Positions 1-6,578 of a DNA stretch of 12,143 nucleotides are shown piece by piece. Position 1 is the stretch's first letter; every line of letters starts with the position of its first letter. Below the pieces are notes generated by a model. It was not told the origin of the DNA, did no database searches, and was given only the letters and a program-made list of their open reading frames with translations. Both the position numbers and the translations under genes were made by a program. This DNA comes from Candidatus Eiseniibacteriota bacterium. Its GTDB lineage: Bacteria > Joyebacterota > Joyebacteria > Joyebacterales > Joyebacteraceae. The stretch spans positions 1-12,143 of the forward strand of contig DAOVNE010000020.1 in assembly GCA_030630395.1 (NCBI GenBank), read 5' to 3'.

Positions 1-185
1 AGCCTGAGTTCGTGCCGGTACTGGCCAGGGCGGCCTGCGCGGCCGGGTGTGACGCGCTCTTCATCGAGACGCACCCGAACCCGTCCACCGCGCTCTCCGA
101 CGCGCAATCGATGATATCTCTGGATGAGTTGCCGCGGATGCTTGAGGATGTGCTGGCCGTGGCACGCGTCATTCGGACGGGATAG
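1..185 (+). CDS. kdsA: 3-deoxy-8-phosphooctulonate synthase (KdsA), C-terminal part only
   Basis: This is the 3' end of a gene that begins before the window; the reading frame starts at base 3 and ends at the TAG at 183-185. KdsA condenses phosphoenolpyruvate with arabinose 5-phosphate to give Kdo 8-phosphate in the cytoplasm. About 60 residues are visible. They contain the family's C-terminal active-site stretch, FIETHPNP followed by ALSDAQSM, which in KdsA/DAHP-synthase barrels carries metal and substrate ligands. The downstream neighbours kdsC and kdsD belong to the same Kdo pathway, which supports the call. The gap to kdsC is 10 bases, so the two are almost certainly co-transcribed. The stop codon TAG runs into the G-rich ribosome binding site of kdsC. 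No disruption is visible in the part present. Confidence 0.93.
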   Translation, partial: PEFVPVLARAACAAGCDALFIETHPNPSTALSDAQSMISLDELPRMLEDVLAVARVIRTG

Positions 186-195
186 GGGGCTCTGA

Positions 196-732
196 TTGAT
201 CACGCTTGAACGTTCCGCTGCAGAACGAATCCGGGTGCTTGTTCTCGATATCGATGGAGTGCTCACAAGACCCGAACTCGTTCTCGGAAAGGACGGAGAG
301 GAGCTCAAGGTCTTCTCGGTGAGGGACGGCGTGGCGATCAAGTTCGCGCAGCACGCGGGAATCGATGTCGCTTTCCTGTCGGCGCGAGCGTCATCGATCG
401 TCGAGCACAGGGCGACGATGCTCGGCGTGACAGAGGTCTACCAGGGAGAGCATGCGAAGCTGTCCCGTGTCCGGAAGATAGCCGAAGAGCACGGGGTCGG
501 TCTCGATGCCTTGGCCTATGTCGGGGATGATATCGTCGACATCGAGCCACTGAAGGCTGTCGGAATCGGTGTTGCGGTCGCGGATGCGTGTCCCGACGTT
601 CTCGCGGTCGTCCAGCACGTGACGGAGGCGCTCGGTGGCAGAGGCGCGGTCAGGGAAACGGTAGAGGCGATTCTCAAGACCCGTGGTGACTGGGAGACGA
701 TCGTCAAGAGCTACATCACAAACGCGGGTTGA
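196..732 (+). CDS. kdsC: Kdo-8-phosphate phosphatase (KdsC), HAD superfamily
   Basis: This 178-residue protein hydrolyses Kdo 8-phosphate to free Kdo in the cytoplasm, the step after KdsA. It has the small, cap-less HAD fold expected of KdsC. Motif I is DIDGVLT with the nucleophile D18 and the acid/base D20. Motif II is the serine in FLSAR (S62). The motif III lysine is K88, and the metal-binding motif is GDD (D111, D112). The length matches the family (about 170-190). The start is TTG, preceded by GGGGG at 185-189, which overlaps the end of the kdsA stop codon; no better in-frame ATG lies before motif I. Known KdsC enzymes act as tetramers in which the C-terminal tail reaches into a neighbour's active site. 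The tail here is longer than the minimal form. Confidence 0.95.
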   Translation: MITLERSAAERIRVLVLDIDGVLTRPELVLGKDGEELKVFSVRDGVAIKFAQHAGIDVAFLSARASSIVEHRATMLGVTEVYQGEHAKLSRVRKIAEEHGVGLDALAYVGDDIVDIEPLKAVGIGVAVADACPDVLAVVQHVTEALGGRGAVRETVEAILKTRGDWETIVKSYITNAG

Positions 733-807
733 CGGCCCAAGTTTGATGCGCGGCGCCGGACGTTCATACGGCGGCCGGGACCCGTGGCGTACGGAATGGG
801 GAAAACA

Positions 808-1815
808 GTGAGCGGCTTGTCGGATGGCGTTTGGGACGTTCTCAGAGATCGCCTGGTAGCACACGGGCGCGAGGTGCTGACGATAGAGCGGGACGGAATA
901 GCCCGGCTCGCAACTGATCTCGGCTCCGACTTCGCAAAGGCCGCCCGGAGGATCATTGAGACGGAGGGCAGGCTTGTTGTATGCGGGGTCGGCAAGTCCG
1001 GCATCGTCGCCAGGAAGATAGCGGCGACGTTTGCGAGCACCGGAACGCCTGCGTTCTTCCTGCATTCGTCTGAGGCTCTTCACGGCGACCTTGGAACCGT
1101 AGGGTCGGGCGATGTCGTCCTCGCCGTATCGAAGAGCGGCGAGGGGCAGGAACTCCTCGCGATCATGCCGGTCTTCAGAGACATAGGCGTACCCATCATA
1201 GCGATCACGGGATCGACCACATCGACGCTTGCGAGGGGGGCCGACATCGTTCTCGACGCGTCAGTTGAGAAGGAGGCGTGCCCGATGGACCTCGTGCCCA
1301 CGGCGAGCACGACCGTGGCTCTGGCTCTGGGTGACGCTCTTGCGATAGTGGTCATGAGGGAAAAAGACGTTGATGTGAATCGGTTTGCGGCTTTTCACCC
1401 GGGCGGAGCGTTGGGACGTCGCCTGCTCCTCAGGGTACGCGACGCCATGCACACCGGCGGAGAGCTCCCGGTGGTCCGTGATACGGCCCTGATGCACGAG
1501 GCGATCGTTGAGATAGCGAACAAACGTCTTGGGATGACGACCATCGTGGATGATGGGGGGCGACTGGCGGGTATCGTATCTGACGGGGACCTCAAGCGGA
1601 TTCTGATGCAGCGATCCGACATCCTGGACGTGCCGGTTCAGGAGGTCATGGTCCGGAATCCGAAGACGATCGGAGAGGACATCCTACTCGCTGAGGCTCT
1701 TCAGCAGATGGAGACGGGCGCCCCAAGCCCAATCACATCTCTCATCGTTCTGGATGACGACGGGTGTCCGAAAGGTGTCATTCACATCCACGACTGCCTC
1801 AAAGCAGTCGGATAG
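808..1815 (+). CDS. kdsD: D-arabinose-5-phosphate isomerase (KdsD), SIS plus two CBS domains
   Basis: It interconverts ribulose 5-phosphate and arabinose 5-phosphate, supplying the substrate of KdsA. The N-terminal SIS domain covers roughly residues 40-180 and two CBS domains follow from about residue 210 to the end. All four residues known to be catalytic in E. coli KdsD (K59, E111, E152, H193) have counterparts at constant spacing: K63 in GVGKSG, E115 in SGEGQE, E156 in EKEACP and H197 in HPGGALGR. I chose the GTG at 808 because GGGG lies 6 bases before it, giving 335 residues against 328 in E. coli. An in-frame GTG at 784 and ATG at 796 would add 8 or 4 residues but have weaker ribosome binding sites. 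The roughly 75-base gap after kdsC shows no clear signal. Confidence 0.95.
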   Translation: MSGLSDGVWDVLRDRLVAHGREVLTIERDGIARLATDLGSDFAKAARRIIETEGRLVVCGVGKSGIVARKIAATFASTGTPAFFLHSSEALHGDLGTVGSGDVVLAVSKSGEGQELLAIMPVFRDIGVPIIAITGSTTSTLARGADIVLDASVEKEACPMDLVPTASTTVALALGDALAIVVMREKDVDVNRFAAFHPGGALGRRLLLRVRDAMHTGGELPVVRDTALMHEAIVEIANKRLGMTTIVDDGGRLAGIVSDGDLKRILMQRSDILDVPVQEVMVRNPKTIGEDILLAEALQQMETGAPSPITSLIVLDDDGCPKGVIHIHDCLKAVG

Positions 1816-1824
1816 CCTCACTCG

Positions 1825-1854
1825 TTGACCGCAGGGAACCCCTTCTGCTATTCT
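1825..1854 (+). promoter_or_regulatory. Candidate sigma-70-type promoter upstream of lptC (distal)
   Basis: TTGACC at 1825-1830 matches five of six bases of the -35 consensus. TATTCT at 1849-1854 matches four of six of the -10 consensus. The spacer is 18 bases. It lies just after the kdsD stop codon, in the longest non-coding stretch of the window. It would transcribe lptC-lptB-rpoN. This is a pattern match only, and such matches arise by chance. Confidence 0.35.
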
Positions 1855-1911
1855 ACATTGCGCTCGACCGGCGGGTTCGAGAGAACCGTTGTCGGCATTC
1901 AAGCGTGCGGC

Positions 1912-1940
1912 TTGTGAGCGGGCCCGAACCCGCGTATATT
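1912..1940 (+). promoter_or_regulatory. Candidate sigma-70-type promoter upstream of lptC (proximal) with palindromic spacer
   Basis: TTGTGA at 1912-1917 and TATATT at 1935-1940 are separated by an optimal 17 bases. They match four and five of six consensus bases. TATATT is a rare A+T-rich block in this G+C-rich sequence. The spacer holds an inverted repeat, GCGGG at 1918-1922 and CCCGC at 1929-1933, which could be an operator or just a G+C-rich coincidence. Transcription would begin near 1947, leaving a leader of about 80 bases before the TTG chosen for lptC. Confidence 0.4.
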
Positions 1941-2027
1941 GGGGGAAAGGGGTTCGCAGTGCTGCCGCCCTCCTGGGCCATCCTGCTCCTGAGGGCGCCG
2001 GCGGTGATTCTGCTTCGAGGAGGGGCG

Positions 2028-2591
2028 TTGTCCCGGAGATATCTGAAGGCCATTCCCGCTCTCTTGCTTGCTATGCTCGTCACGCTGTCAGCGTGCGATC
2101 GCGGGGCTCAGGATGAAACGGGTGGCGCAGGTGTGCTTCCCGACCAGGAGATAAGCAACTTCAAACTGACGCAGACCAGTGACGGACGTGTCATGTGGAC
2201 ACTGTCGGCCACCCTGGGGCTCGTGTTCGAAGAGGCGGATCGGGTCGAGACGACTTCTCCCCGGGTCGATTTCTTCGATGAGGACGGAGAGCTCAGATCG
2301 ACATTGACGGCACGCACGGGTCTCTTGCGGAAGCGCACGAATGACATGGAGGTGCTGGGAAACGTCGTAGTCAAATCTGCAGACGGGACCGTGCTCGAGA
2401 CCGAGAGGCTCCTCTGGTCCGAACAGAAGGGCAGGATCGAGACCGACAGGGCAGTGCGTGTTACCAAGGACGGTGATGTCATGACAGGTATCGGGGCGGA
2501 GGCGGACCCGGACCTCAAGAATCTGCGCATCCTGAGTGACTTTAAGGCCTACGTACGCTCCGCGTCGGGCGAACTTGAGGAAGAGCAGTAA
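2028..2591 (+). CDS. lptC: LptC-like LPS export protein with lipoprotein signal
   Basis: The 187-residue product resembles LptC (YrbK), which passes LPS from the LptBFG transporter to LptA on the periplasmic side of the inner membrane. The N-terminus has a basic start (RRYLK), a hydrophobic stretch and a lipobox, LSAC, with C23 as the predicted lipidated residue. E. coli LptC instead keeps an uncleaved membrane anchor; lipoprotein forms of the family are known elsewhere. The rest alternates strand-like segments typical of the LptA/LptC jellyroll, such as the stretch around MEVLGNVVV and ETERLLWSEQ. The start is TTG at 2028, with GAGGAGG at 2017-2023. An in-frame GTG at 1959 also has a G-rich site (1946-1952) and would add 23 residues with a second hydrophobic patch, but it fits a signal peptide less well. 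The gene ends 3 bases before lptB. Confidence 0.82.
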   Translation: MSRRYLKAIPALLLAMLVTLSACDRGAQDETGGAGVLPDQEISNFKLTQTSDGRVMWTLSATLGLVFEEADRVETTSPRVDFFDEDGELRSTLTARTGLLRKRTNDMEVLGNVVVKSADGTVLETERLLWSEQKGRIETDRAVRVTKDGDVMTGIGAEADPDLKNLRILSDFKAYVRSASGELEEEQ

Positions 2592-2594
2592 CAA

Positions 2595-3365
2595 ATGAGT
2601 GACGAGCGTACTGGAAGACACGAACGAGAGCGTGGTCCGAAGCCCGGCGAACTCAGGGCATCGGGGCTCGTGAAGAGCTACGCGCGTCGCAGGGTAGTGA
2701 ACGAAGTCGATCTTACGCTGGCGCGGGGAGAGGTAGTGGGTCTCCTTGGGCCGAACGGCGCCGGCAAGACCACGACCTTCCACATGATAGTCGGGCTTCT
2801 GAAACCAGATTCCGGCAGCGTCTTCCTCGACGATGAGGAGATCACCCGGCTTCCGATGTACAAGCGCGCGACCCGAGGTGTCGGATACCTATCGCAGGAA
2901 TCATCGATCTTCCGTGGGCTTACTGTCGGACAGAACATAATGGCCATTCTTGAAACACTGGATCTCTCACGAGCAGAGCGGCGAGAGAGGCTCGGCGAGC
3001 TACTTGCAGAGCTTGATGTGGAGGGGCTCAAGAATCAATCGGCAGCGACTCTGTCCGGAGGAGAGAGGCGGAGAGTGGAGATAACGAGAGCCCTCGTTAC
3101 GAACCCCGCGTTTCTCCTGCTTGACGAGCCGTTCGTTGGAATAGACCCGATCGTCGTTCAGGACATACAGGCGATCATCAGGAGACTAAAGAAGCGCAAC
3201 ATCGGGATTCTGATCACGGACCACAGTGTACGTGAGACGTTGTCCGTAACCGACCGTGCGTATATCATGTATGAGGGGAAGATACTCCTCTCGGGGGGAG
3301 CGCAGGAGCTGGCGACCAACGAGGAAGCCAGACGACTCTATCTCGGTGAACGGTTCCAGCTCTAG
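2595..3365 (+). CDS. lptB: LPS export ABC transporter ATPase LptB
   Basis: LptB powers extraction of LPS from the inner membrane as a dimer bound to LptF and LptG, which are not in this window. The 256 residues carry a full set of ABC ATPase motifs. Walker A is GPNGAGKTT (residues 52-60). The Q-loop is at Q101 in YLSQESSIF. The signature LSGGE is at 153-157. Walker B is FLLLD with catalytic E178, and the switch histidine is H210 in TDHS. The segments YLSQESSIFRGLTV and DEPFVGIDPIVV are close to those of known LptB proteins and separate it from other ABC ATPases. A charged N-terminal extension of about 20 residues precedes the fold. It starts with ATG 3 bases after lptC and is followed by rpoN, the classic arrangement. 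Confidence 0.97.
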   Translation: MSDERTGRHERERGPKPGELRASGLVKSYARRRVVNEVDLTLARGEVVGLLGPNGAGKTTTFHMIVGLLKPDSGSVFLDDEEITRLPMYKRATRGVGYLSQESSIFRGLTVGQNIMAILETLDLSRAERRERLGELLAELDVEGLKNQSAATLSGGERRRVEITRALVTNPAFLLLDEPFVGIDPIVVQDIQAIIRRLKKRNIGILITDHSVRETLSVTDRAYIMYEGKILLSGGAQELATNEEARRLYLGERFQL

Positions 3366-3392
3366 CCTGGGATCGGCAAGGAGACGAGCATC

Positions 3393-4862
3393 ATGGATAT
3401 GAAACCAGGCCTTCACCTGAGGATGTCGCAGCAACTGGTCATGACGCCCAGGCTGCAGATGGCCCTGAAGATTCTGCAGGTCTCGACGCTGGAACTGGAG
3501 CAGTTCCTGAAGCAGGAGCTGTTGCAGAACCCTCTGCTTGAGGGCGTTGACGAAGACGAGGAGACTGAGAGCGAGACTTCGGAGGAGGCGGGGGACGCGG
3601 AGAGGTCGGATGAGGATGGGGAGGCGTCGCCGGCTGAGAAGGAGAAGGCGGCCGAGGAACCCGCGAAAACCGAGGAAGATGACAGCACGGGCGAGGATCT
3701 GGACTGGGACGACTACCTCGATGACGTCTATGCACACGCGTACGGGCAGAATCTCGAGCGCGAGGAAGACGATCGACTTGAGCGGGTACCCGTTGCAGTG
3801 GCCACCTTTGAGGATCAGCTCAAACACCAGTTGCATGTCGAGTGCGGCGAGGATGAACTGATCGGGACAGCCGAGTACATCATCGATGAGCTTGGCCGCG
3901 ACGGCTACGTGAAGGACACCGTGGAGGGCATTGCATCAGCGCTACGTGCCCCGATCCCGTTGGTGGAGCGCGCACTCAAGATGGTCCAGTCTCTCGACCC
4001 GGCGGGGATCGCGGCGCGTGACATACGGGAGTGCCTTCTTCTTCAGCTTGAGCGCAAGGGAATGAGCGACAGCGTGGCGGCCAGAATCGTCACGACCTGC
4101 TTCGAGGAACTGAAGGCGTGCAAGTACGATCAGATTCGCCGGAAGCTCGGCGTTACCACGGATGATCTCAGGAGCGCCATCGCTGAGATCTCCAAACTGG
4201 ATCCGAGACCCAGGGTCGACCCCGCAGTTGGCGACCCCGGTTACATAACGCCGGATCTCATCGTGGAAGATGTCGACGGTGAGTACGTGGTCTACCTGAA
4301 CGACCAGGATGTACCGCGGGTTCGGATCAACCCAACCTACCGACGCATTCTTCGCTCAGGAGGCAGCTCGGAGGAGAAGGAGTTCATCACCAAGAAGCTC
4401 AAGGCCGCTCGTTGGATCGTCCAGAGCATCGAGAATCGGCGCCGCACGATGGTCCGCGTCATGGAGAGCATCTCTCGGGCGCAGGCCGGTTTCTTTGAGA
4501 AGGGCATCTCAGCCATGAAGCCGCTCACGCTCCAGCAGATCGCCGACGATGTCAGTATGCATGAGTCGACGATCAGCAGGGTGACGAGAGGCAAGTACGT
4601 ACAAACACCTCGCGGGACATTCGAACTCAAGTACTTCTTCTCGAGCGGCATTCGTACGAGCGACGGAAGTGAGATTGCCTCCAAGGCCGTACAGGATGCG
4701 ATGCGCGGCATCATGAGCCACGAGGACAAGAAGAGGCCGTTGTCGGATCAGAAGATCGCGGAGGAACTCAAGAGGATGGGGTTCAGAATCTCGAGACGCG
4801 CGGTTGCGAAATACAGAGACCAGATGGGCATTCTCCGGGCAGGGCTCCGCAAGGAGATATAG
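3393..4862 (+). CDS. rpoN: RNA polymerase sigma-54 factor (RpoN)
   Basis: Sigma-54 directs RNA polymerase to -24/-12 promoters and needs enhancer-binding ATPases for open-complex formation. At 489 residues the length is normal. Region I (residues 1-50) is rich in Gln and Leu and contains the usual MSQQL-MTPRLQMALKILQ pattern. Region II (about 51-112) is very acidic and of low complexity. The core-binding region follows. The helix-turn-helix that reads the -12 element is at about 378-402 (LTLQQIADDVSMHESTISRV). The RpoN box, SRRAVAKYRD, lies at 467-476; the usual form is ARRTVAKYRE, so it is conserved with small changes. The start is ATG at 3393, after AAGGAG near 3379-3384. The gap after lptB is 27 bases. 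Confidence 0.98.
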   Translation: MDMKPGLHLRMSQQLVMTPRLQMALKILQVSTLELEQFLKQELLQNPLLEGVDEDEETESETSEEAGDAERSDEDGEASPAEKEKAAEEPAKTEEDDSTGEDLDWDDYLDDVYAHAYGQNLEREEDDRLERVPVAVATFEDQLKHQLHVECGEDELIGTAEYIIDELGRDGYVKDTVEGIASALRAPIPLVERALKMVQSLDPAGIAARDIRECLLLQLERKGMSDSVAARIVTTCFEELKACKYDQIRRKLGVTTDDLRSAIAEISKLDPRPRVDPAVGDPGYITPDLIVEDVDGEYVVYLNDQDVPRVRINPTYRRILRSGGSSEEKEFITKKLKAARWIVQSIENRRRTMVRVMESISRAQAGFFEKGISAMKPLTLQQIADDVSMHESTISRVTRGKYVQTPRGTFELKYFFSSGIRTSDGSEIASKAVQDAMRGIMSHEDKKRPLSDQKIAEELKRMGFRISRRAVAKYRDQMGILRAGLRKEI

Positions 4863-4889
4863 CAGGCACAGGCAGCATGGGGGCTCGCA

Positions 4890-5135
4890 TTGCTCAAGGA
4901 CGTTGTTCTGGAAGCGATGGACATCGATGTCGATCGGTTCACTCTCCTCTACTGGAAGACTGAGATCGGATCAGCAGTCGGTGCGGGAGATGAACTCGTG
5001 GTAGTTGAGGCCGAGGAGGAGAAGACGGCCCTTTCGGTCCTCGCTCCGTGCTCCGGAATTCTCGTGGAGGTGCTGGCGAAGGAAGATCAGGAGGTCGCCA
5101 TAGGCGATGTCCTGGGAAGGATAGAGTCCAATTGA
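4890..5135 (+). CDS. Free-standing lipoyl-domain protein (81 residues)
   Basis: The whole protein is one biotinyl/lipoyl-type domain. The order of strands matches E2-type lipoyl domains: YWKTEIGSAVGAGDELVVVE, then the attachment hairpin, then APCSGILVEVL and IGDVLGRIE. The modified lysine would be K45, in EAEEEKTAL where E2 proteins have ETDKA. A biotin domain would have A/V-M-K-M, which is absent, so lipoyl attachment is more likely. There is no peripheral-subunit-binding or acyltransferase domain after it, so it is not a full E2, and it is shorter than a GcvH. It starts with TTG, 6 bases after GGGGG at 4879-4883, and its last codons overlap the lipA start. The context suggests it is a substrate or partner of LipA. 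Its metabolic role is unknown. Confidence 0.85.
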   Translation: MLKDVVLEAMDIDVDRFTLLYWKTEIGSAVGAGDELVVVEAEEEKTALSVLAPCSGILVEVLAKEDQEVAIGDVLGRIESN

Positions 5136-6010
5136 GTGAAGATCTAAGGCTGCCACCGTGGTTGACCAAACCGATCTCGGACCCGGAGAGCACGCGGCGC
5201 GTCAAGGAGACGATCGCGGAACTCGGACTGACGACGGTGTGTGATGAGGCGAAGTGCCCCAACAGAGCTGACTGCTTCGGTCGAGGCACGGCGACGTTCA
5301 TGATCCTCGGAGACAACTGCACACGCGACTGCCGATTCTGTTCGGTCTCGCACGGTGAGCCGAGGACTCCGGACCCGGATGAGCCCCGGAGGATCGTGGA
5401 GGCAGTGAGACGGCTCGGACTCGAGTACGTCGTCATCACGTCGGTGACGCGGGACGATCTTCCGGACGAGGGCGCGGGGCAGTTCGCGGAGACCGTGCGT
5501 GCCATTCGCCGCGGTCTCCCGAGTGTTGGCATCGAGGTGCTGACTCCGGATTTCAGCGGACGGCCCGAACTCGTGGATGTTGTTCTTGAGGCGGGGCCGA
5601 CTGTGTTCTCACACAATGTTGAGACGGTGCGGCGGCTCTATGAGGTGGTTCGCCCGCAGGCCGACATGGACAGGTCGCTCAGGGTGCTGGAGTACGCGGC
5701 CGGTGCGCGATACGACGGCCTCATCAAGTCATCACTGATGCTGGGGCTTGGCGAGACTCGGCTTGAGGTGGACGGGCTATTGAGGGATCTGAGGAGAGCG
5801 GGGACGGAGATCGTCTATCTTGGACAGTACCTGAGGCCATCCAAGGACCATCACAGGGTTGAGCGGTTCATTCCGCCGGAGGAGTTCGACGATATCCGGG
5901 AGACCGCGCTTGGAATGGGGTTTGCCTGGGTATCTGCGGGGCCATTTGTGAGGAGTTCCTATGAGGCCGAGCATGCGGCTCAGGCACTCGTGGGCGACCT
6001 GTGTTCGTGA
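5132..6010 (+). CDS. lipA: Lipoyl synthase (LipA), radical SAM
   Basis: LipA inserts two sulfur atoms into protein-bound octanoyl groups, making the lipoyl cofactor. Both iron-sulfur cluster motifs are complete. The auxiliary cluster is CDEAKCPNRADC (C37, C42, C48). The radical SAM cluster is CTRDCRFC (C63, C67, C70). The C-terminal RSSY motif (274-277) supplies the serine that ligates the auxiliary cluster. Length is 292 residues, typical for the family. The start is TTG at 5132, overlapping the stop of the lipoyl-domain gene in the sequence TTGA, so translation is probably coupled; GGAAGG precedes it at 5115-5120. The open frame reaches back further upstream but would only overlap the previous gene. 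No lipB or lplA lies in the window, so octanoyl transfer must be encoded elsewhere. Confidence 0.97.
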   Translation: MSEDLRLPPWLTKPISDPESTRRVKETIAELGLTTVCDEAKCPNRADCFGRGTATFMILGDNCTRDCRFCSVSHGEPRTPDPDEPRRIVEAVRRLGLEYVVITSVTRDDLPDEGAGQFAETVRAIRRGLPSVGIEVLTPDFSGRPELVDVVLEAGPTVFSHNVETVRRLYEVVRPQADMDRSLRVLEYAAGARYDGLIKSSLMLGLGETRLEVDGLLRDLRRAGTEIVYLGQYLRPSKDHHRVERFIPPEEFDDIRETALGMGFAWVSAGPFVRSSYEAEHAAQALVGDLCS

Positions 6011-6042
6011 GTTCCTGCAGTCAAAGGGGAAGGGAGAGGGCG

Positions 6043-6564
6043 ATGAATATCAGGATCACGGCGAGGCACTTCGACCTCGATGACGATCTGCGGGGTCACA
6101 TCGAATCGAAGGTGGAGCATCTTGCACACTACTTCGACCGCGTTGATGAGGCGAACGTGGTCCTTGAGAGGTCGGGGCACCGTCACATCGTGGACCTCAC
6201 GGTGCACGCGTCGAGGATCGTAATCTCAAGCGAGCAGTCAGCTGACGATTTCAGAGCAGCATTCGACAGGGCCGTGGACAAAGTGGAACGCCAGGTGCGG
6301 AAGCACAAGGAGCGCATTCGCAGCCGCAGAGGAAGTGAAAACACAGCTGCAGCCGCCGCAGCCGCCGGCGGGGTTACCGCGGAGGACATCGGCATACTTC
6401 CGGAGGAGATCGCGAGCACGCGGATGAGTCCTGAAGACGCCTACCGCGAGCTTGAGGAGTTGGGAGCCAGATTCCTCGTGTTCTGGAATACTGAGAGCGA
6501 GAGGGTCAATGTGATGTACCGCCGGGACGATGGGGACTATGGGCTCGTGGAGCCCAGCAAGTAG
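6043..6564 (+). CDS. hpf: Long-form ribosome hibernation promoting factor (HPF)
   Basis: HPF binds the decoding centre of idle ribosomes. The long form also joins two 70S particles into 100S dimers through its C-terminal domain. Residues 1 to about 95 are the S30AE domain, starting MNIRITARHFDL with the basic helix KVERQVRKHKERIRSRR near 80-96. A linker containing seven alanines in a row (102-108) leads to the C-terminal dimerisation domain, about 126-170 (MSPEDAYRELEELGARFLVF then the NVMYRRDDGDYGL segment). At 173 residues it fits the long type rather than the roughly 95-residue form beside rpoN in E. coli. The ATG at 6043 has a strong site, GGGAGAGGG (6032-6040 region). The open frame upstream of it overlaps lipA and is not used. 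Confidence 0.95.
   Translation: MNIRITARHFDLDDDLRGHIESKVEHLAHYFDRVDEANVVLERSGHRHIVDLTVHASRIVISSEQSADDFRAAFDRAVDKVERQVRKHKERIRSRRGSENTAAAAAAAGGVTAEDIGILPEEIASTRMSPEDAYRELEELGARFLVFWNTESERVNVMYRRDDGDYGLVEPSK
6541..6555 (+). repeat. Perfect 6-bp stem-loop at the 3' end of hpf
   Basis: GGGCTC at 6541-6546 pairs perfectly with GAGCCC at 6550-6555 across a 3-base GTG loop. It lies inside the last codons of hpf, before its stop codon. No run of T follows, so it is not a standard intrinsic terminator. It could stabilise the 3' end of a processed hpf transcript, or be a by-product of codon choice. Confidence 0.5.
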
Positions 6565-6578
6565 TCGATGCGAGTGTG

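Noticed and set aside
158..174. Possible sigma-54 promoter (TGGCACG) near the end of kdsA
   Set aside because: The -12 position reads ATTC, not TTGC, and the site lies in kdsA coding sequence.
391..1083. 230-codon minus-strand frame opposite kdsC and kdsD
   Set aside because: It shows no recognisable motif and covers two genes with complete catalytic motifs on the + strand.
1912..1921. TTGTGAGCGG, identical to part of the lac operator
   Set aside because: The match is 10 bases with no second half, and no lac-type repressor or lactose genes are near. It is treated as coincidence.
2088..2783. 231-codon minus-strand frame opposite lptC and lptB
   Set aside because: It has no family features and no convincing start signal, and it overlaps conserved genes.
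3538..3861. 107-codon Arg-rich + strand frame inside rpoN
   Set aside because: It is a frame-shifted reading of the GA-rich acidic region of rpoN, which turns Glu/Asp codons into Arg-rich sequence.
5048..5131. Longer N-terminus for LipA from the extended open frame
   Set aside because: That part is an out-of-frame reading of the lipoyl-domain gene (Gly/Arg-rich) and does not resemble LipA. The TTG at 5132 gives a normal-length protein.
4890..5135. Lipoyl-domain gene as a biotin carrier protein
   Set aside because: The attachment turn is EEEK, not the M-K-M motif of biotin domains, and the neighbour is lipoyl synthase, not a carboxylase.
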